Positions 63,170 to 64,000 of a stretch of DNA of 64,000 nt are shown piece by piece; within the stretch, counting starts at the first letter, position 1, and each line of letters starts with the position of its first letter. A model generated the notes under the pieces. It had not been told where the DNA came from. It saw only the letters and a list, made by a program, of their open reading frames with translations, and made no database searches. Made by a program: the position numbers and the translations under genes. This stretch comes from Callorhinus ursinus (taxonomy: Eukaryota > Chordata > Mammalia > Carnivora > Otariidae), in contig NW_020313157.1 of NCBI RefSeq assembly GCF_003265705.1, positions 2,649,570 through 2,713,569 on the forward strand. Reading direction: 5' to 3'.

Positions 63170-63720
63170 CATGATATATCACCCCTACCTATAAAAAGTT
63201 AAACAGAGGATTACCATATGACCCAGCAATTCCACTCCTGGCTATCTACCCAAAAGAACTAACAACAGGCATTCAAACAAAAATGTGTACATGTATGTTC
63301 ACAGCACCATTATTCATAATAGTCAAAGGTGGAAACAGCCCAAGTGCCCATCAACAGATGAATGAATAAACAGAATGTGGTCTATCTTGTCGATGGAATT
63401 AGTATTCAGCTATAAAAAAGAATGGAGATCTGATCCATAAATGAACCTTGAAAACATGATGCTAAGTGCCAGAAGCCAATCACAAAAGGTCACAGTTATG
63501 TATGATTCCATTTATATGAAATGTCCAGAATAGGCAAACCCACAGAGAAAAAAAGAAGCCCAGTGGTTGCCAGGGGCTGGTGGGGGTGCTGCCTATATGA
63601 GTATGGGCTTCCTTTGGGGGAGATGATAGTGTCTTACCACCAGACAGAGGTAGCGCTTACAGAAAACTGTAAATGTACAAAATGCCACCGATTTAGTCAT
63701 TTTAAAATGGTTAAAGGTTA
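63170..63720 (+). mobile_element. Old L1 3' part
   Basis: ATATGACCCAGCAATTCCAC, GGAAACAGCCCAAGTGCCCA and CAGTGGTTGCCAGGGGCTGG in L1 order. Confidence 0.85.
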
Positions 63721-63721
63721 A

Positions 63722-63801
63722 CCAGCTGGGTGTGGAGCCTGCTTGAGATTCTCTCTCCCTCCCCTACCTCCCCGTGTGTTCTCTTTCTCTAAAACAGAAA
63801 G
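63722..63801 (+). mobile_element. Carnivore SINE, 3' half only
   Basis: GGGTGTGGAGCCTGCTTGAG and CTCTCTCCCTCCCC without the tRNA head. Confidence 0.65.
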
Positions 63802-63862
63802 ACCGTGATACCTCACTCATAAATACCATAGTACTCATGAGGACATTTTCTTTTTCTTTTTC

Positions 63863-64000
63863 TTTTTTTGTTTTTTAGCTTTATTTATTTATTTTTGAGA
63901 TGGGGTGGGGCAGATGGAGAGAGAGAATCTCAAGCTGACCCTGTGCTGAGCATGGAGCCCGACGCGGGGCTCGATCTCATGACCCTGAGATCACGACCTG
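63863..64000 (-). mobile_element. Carnivore SINE, reverse, cut by window edge
   Basis: TTTATTTATTTATTTTTGAG to GATCTCATGACCCTGAGATC, an older subtype. Confidence 0.85.

Overview
The window is nuclear DNA from a carnivoran mammal. About 40 copies or fragments of the tRNA-derived carnivore SINE (CAN SINE/SINEC) are visible. Their sequence type (GCGCCTGGGTGGCTCAG head, AATAAAATCTTT tail) and the absence of the young dog-specific type suggest a non-canid caniform such as a bear, seal or mustelid. That last step is inference. L1, L2, MIR, MER5-type and Tigger-like relics fill most of the rest.

Three protein genes are recognisable exon by exon, each with splice sites and phases that join correctly. 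(1) MGRN1 (mahogunin E3 ubiquitin ligase), minus strand: exons 1-5 encode the first 187 residues between 31601 and 5071; the RING domain lies outside the window to the left. (2) UBALD1 (UBA-like domain protein), plus strand: complete in three exons, 38281-42410, 178 residues. (3) The orthologue of human C16orf96 (DUF4795/QRICH2-related), minus strand: seven 3' exons between 60983 and about 49558; its 5' exons lie outside to the right. MGRN1 and UBALD1 diverge from start codons 6.7 kb apart; UBALD1 and C16orf96 converge. This is the human 16p13.3 gene order, seen from the other strand.

Layout: 1-31.5 kb is MGRN1 introns with five exons, densely packed with SINEs and L1s, including one 5.8 kb L1 carrying seven SINEs. 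31.1-31.9 kb is the GC-rich MGRN1 5' end. 32-37 kb is intergenic with SINEs, MIRs and an L2. 37.0-38.9 kb is a GC-rich island holding a promoter-like cluster of transcription factor motifs and the UBALD1 5' end. 38.4-50.8 kb has no SINE and is mostly single-copy. 49.5-61 kb holds the C16orf96 exons. 57.5-64 kb is again repeat-rich.

I found no new multi-gene system. The most notable unexplained signals are: two short 3'-truncated, tailless copies of spliceosomal RNAs (U4 and U6), each bounded by a target-site duplication; a retrocopied end of an endogenous retrovirus LTR transcript with its own duplication and a TTTT/AA-type insertion site; and a compact cluster of perfect CArG, CCAAT, CRE and octamer motifs about 0.9 kb upstream of UBALD1.
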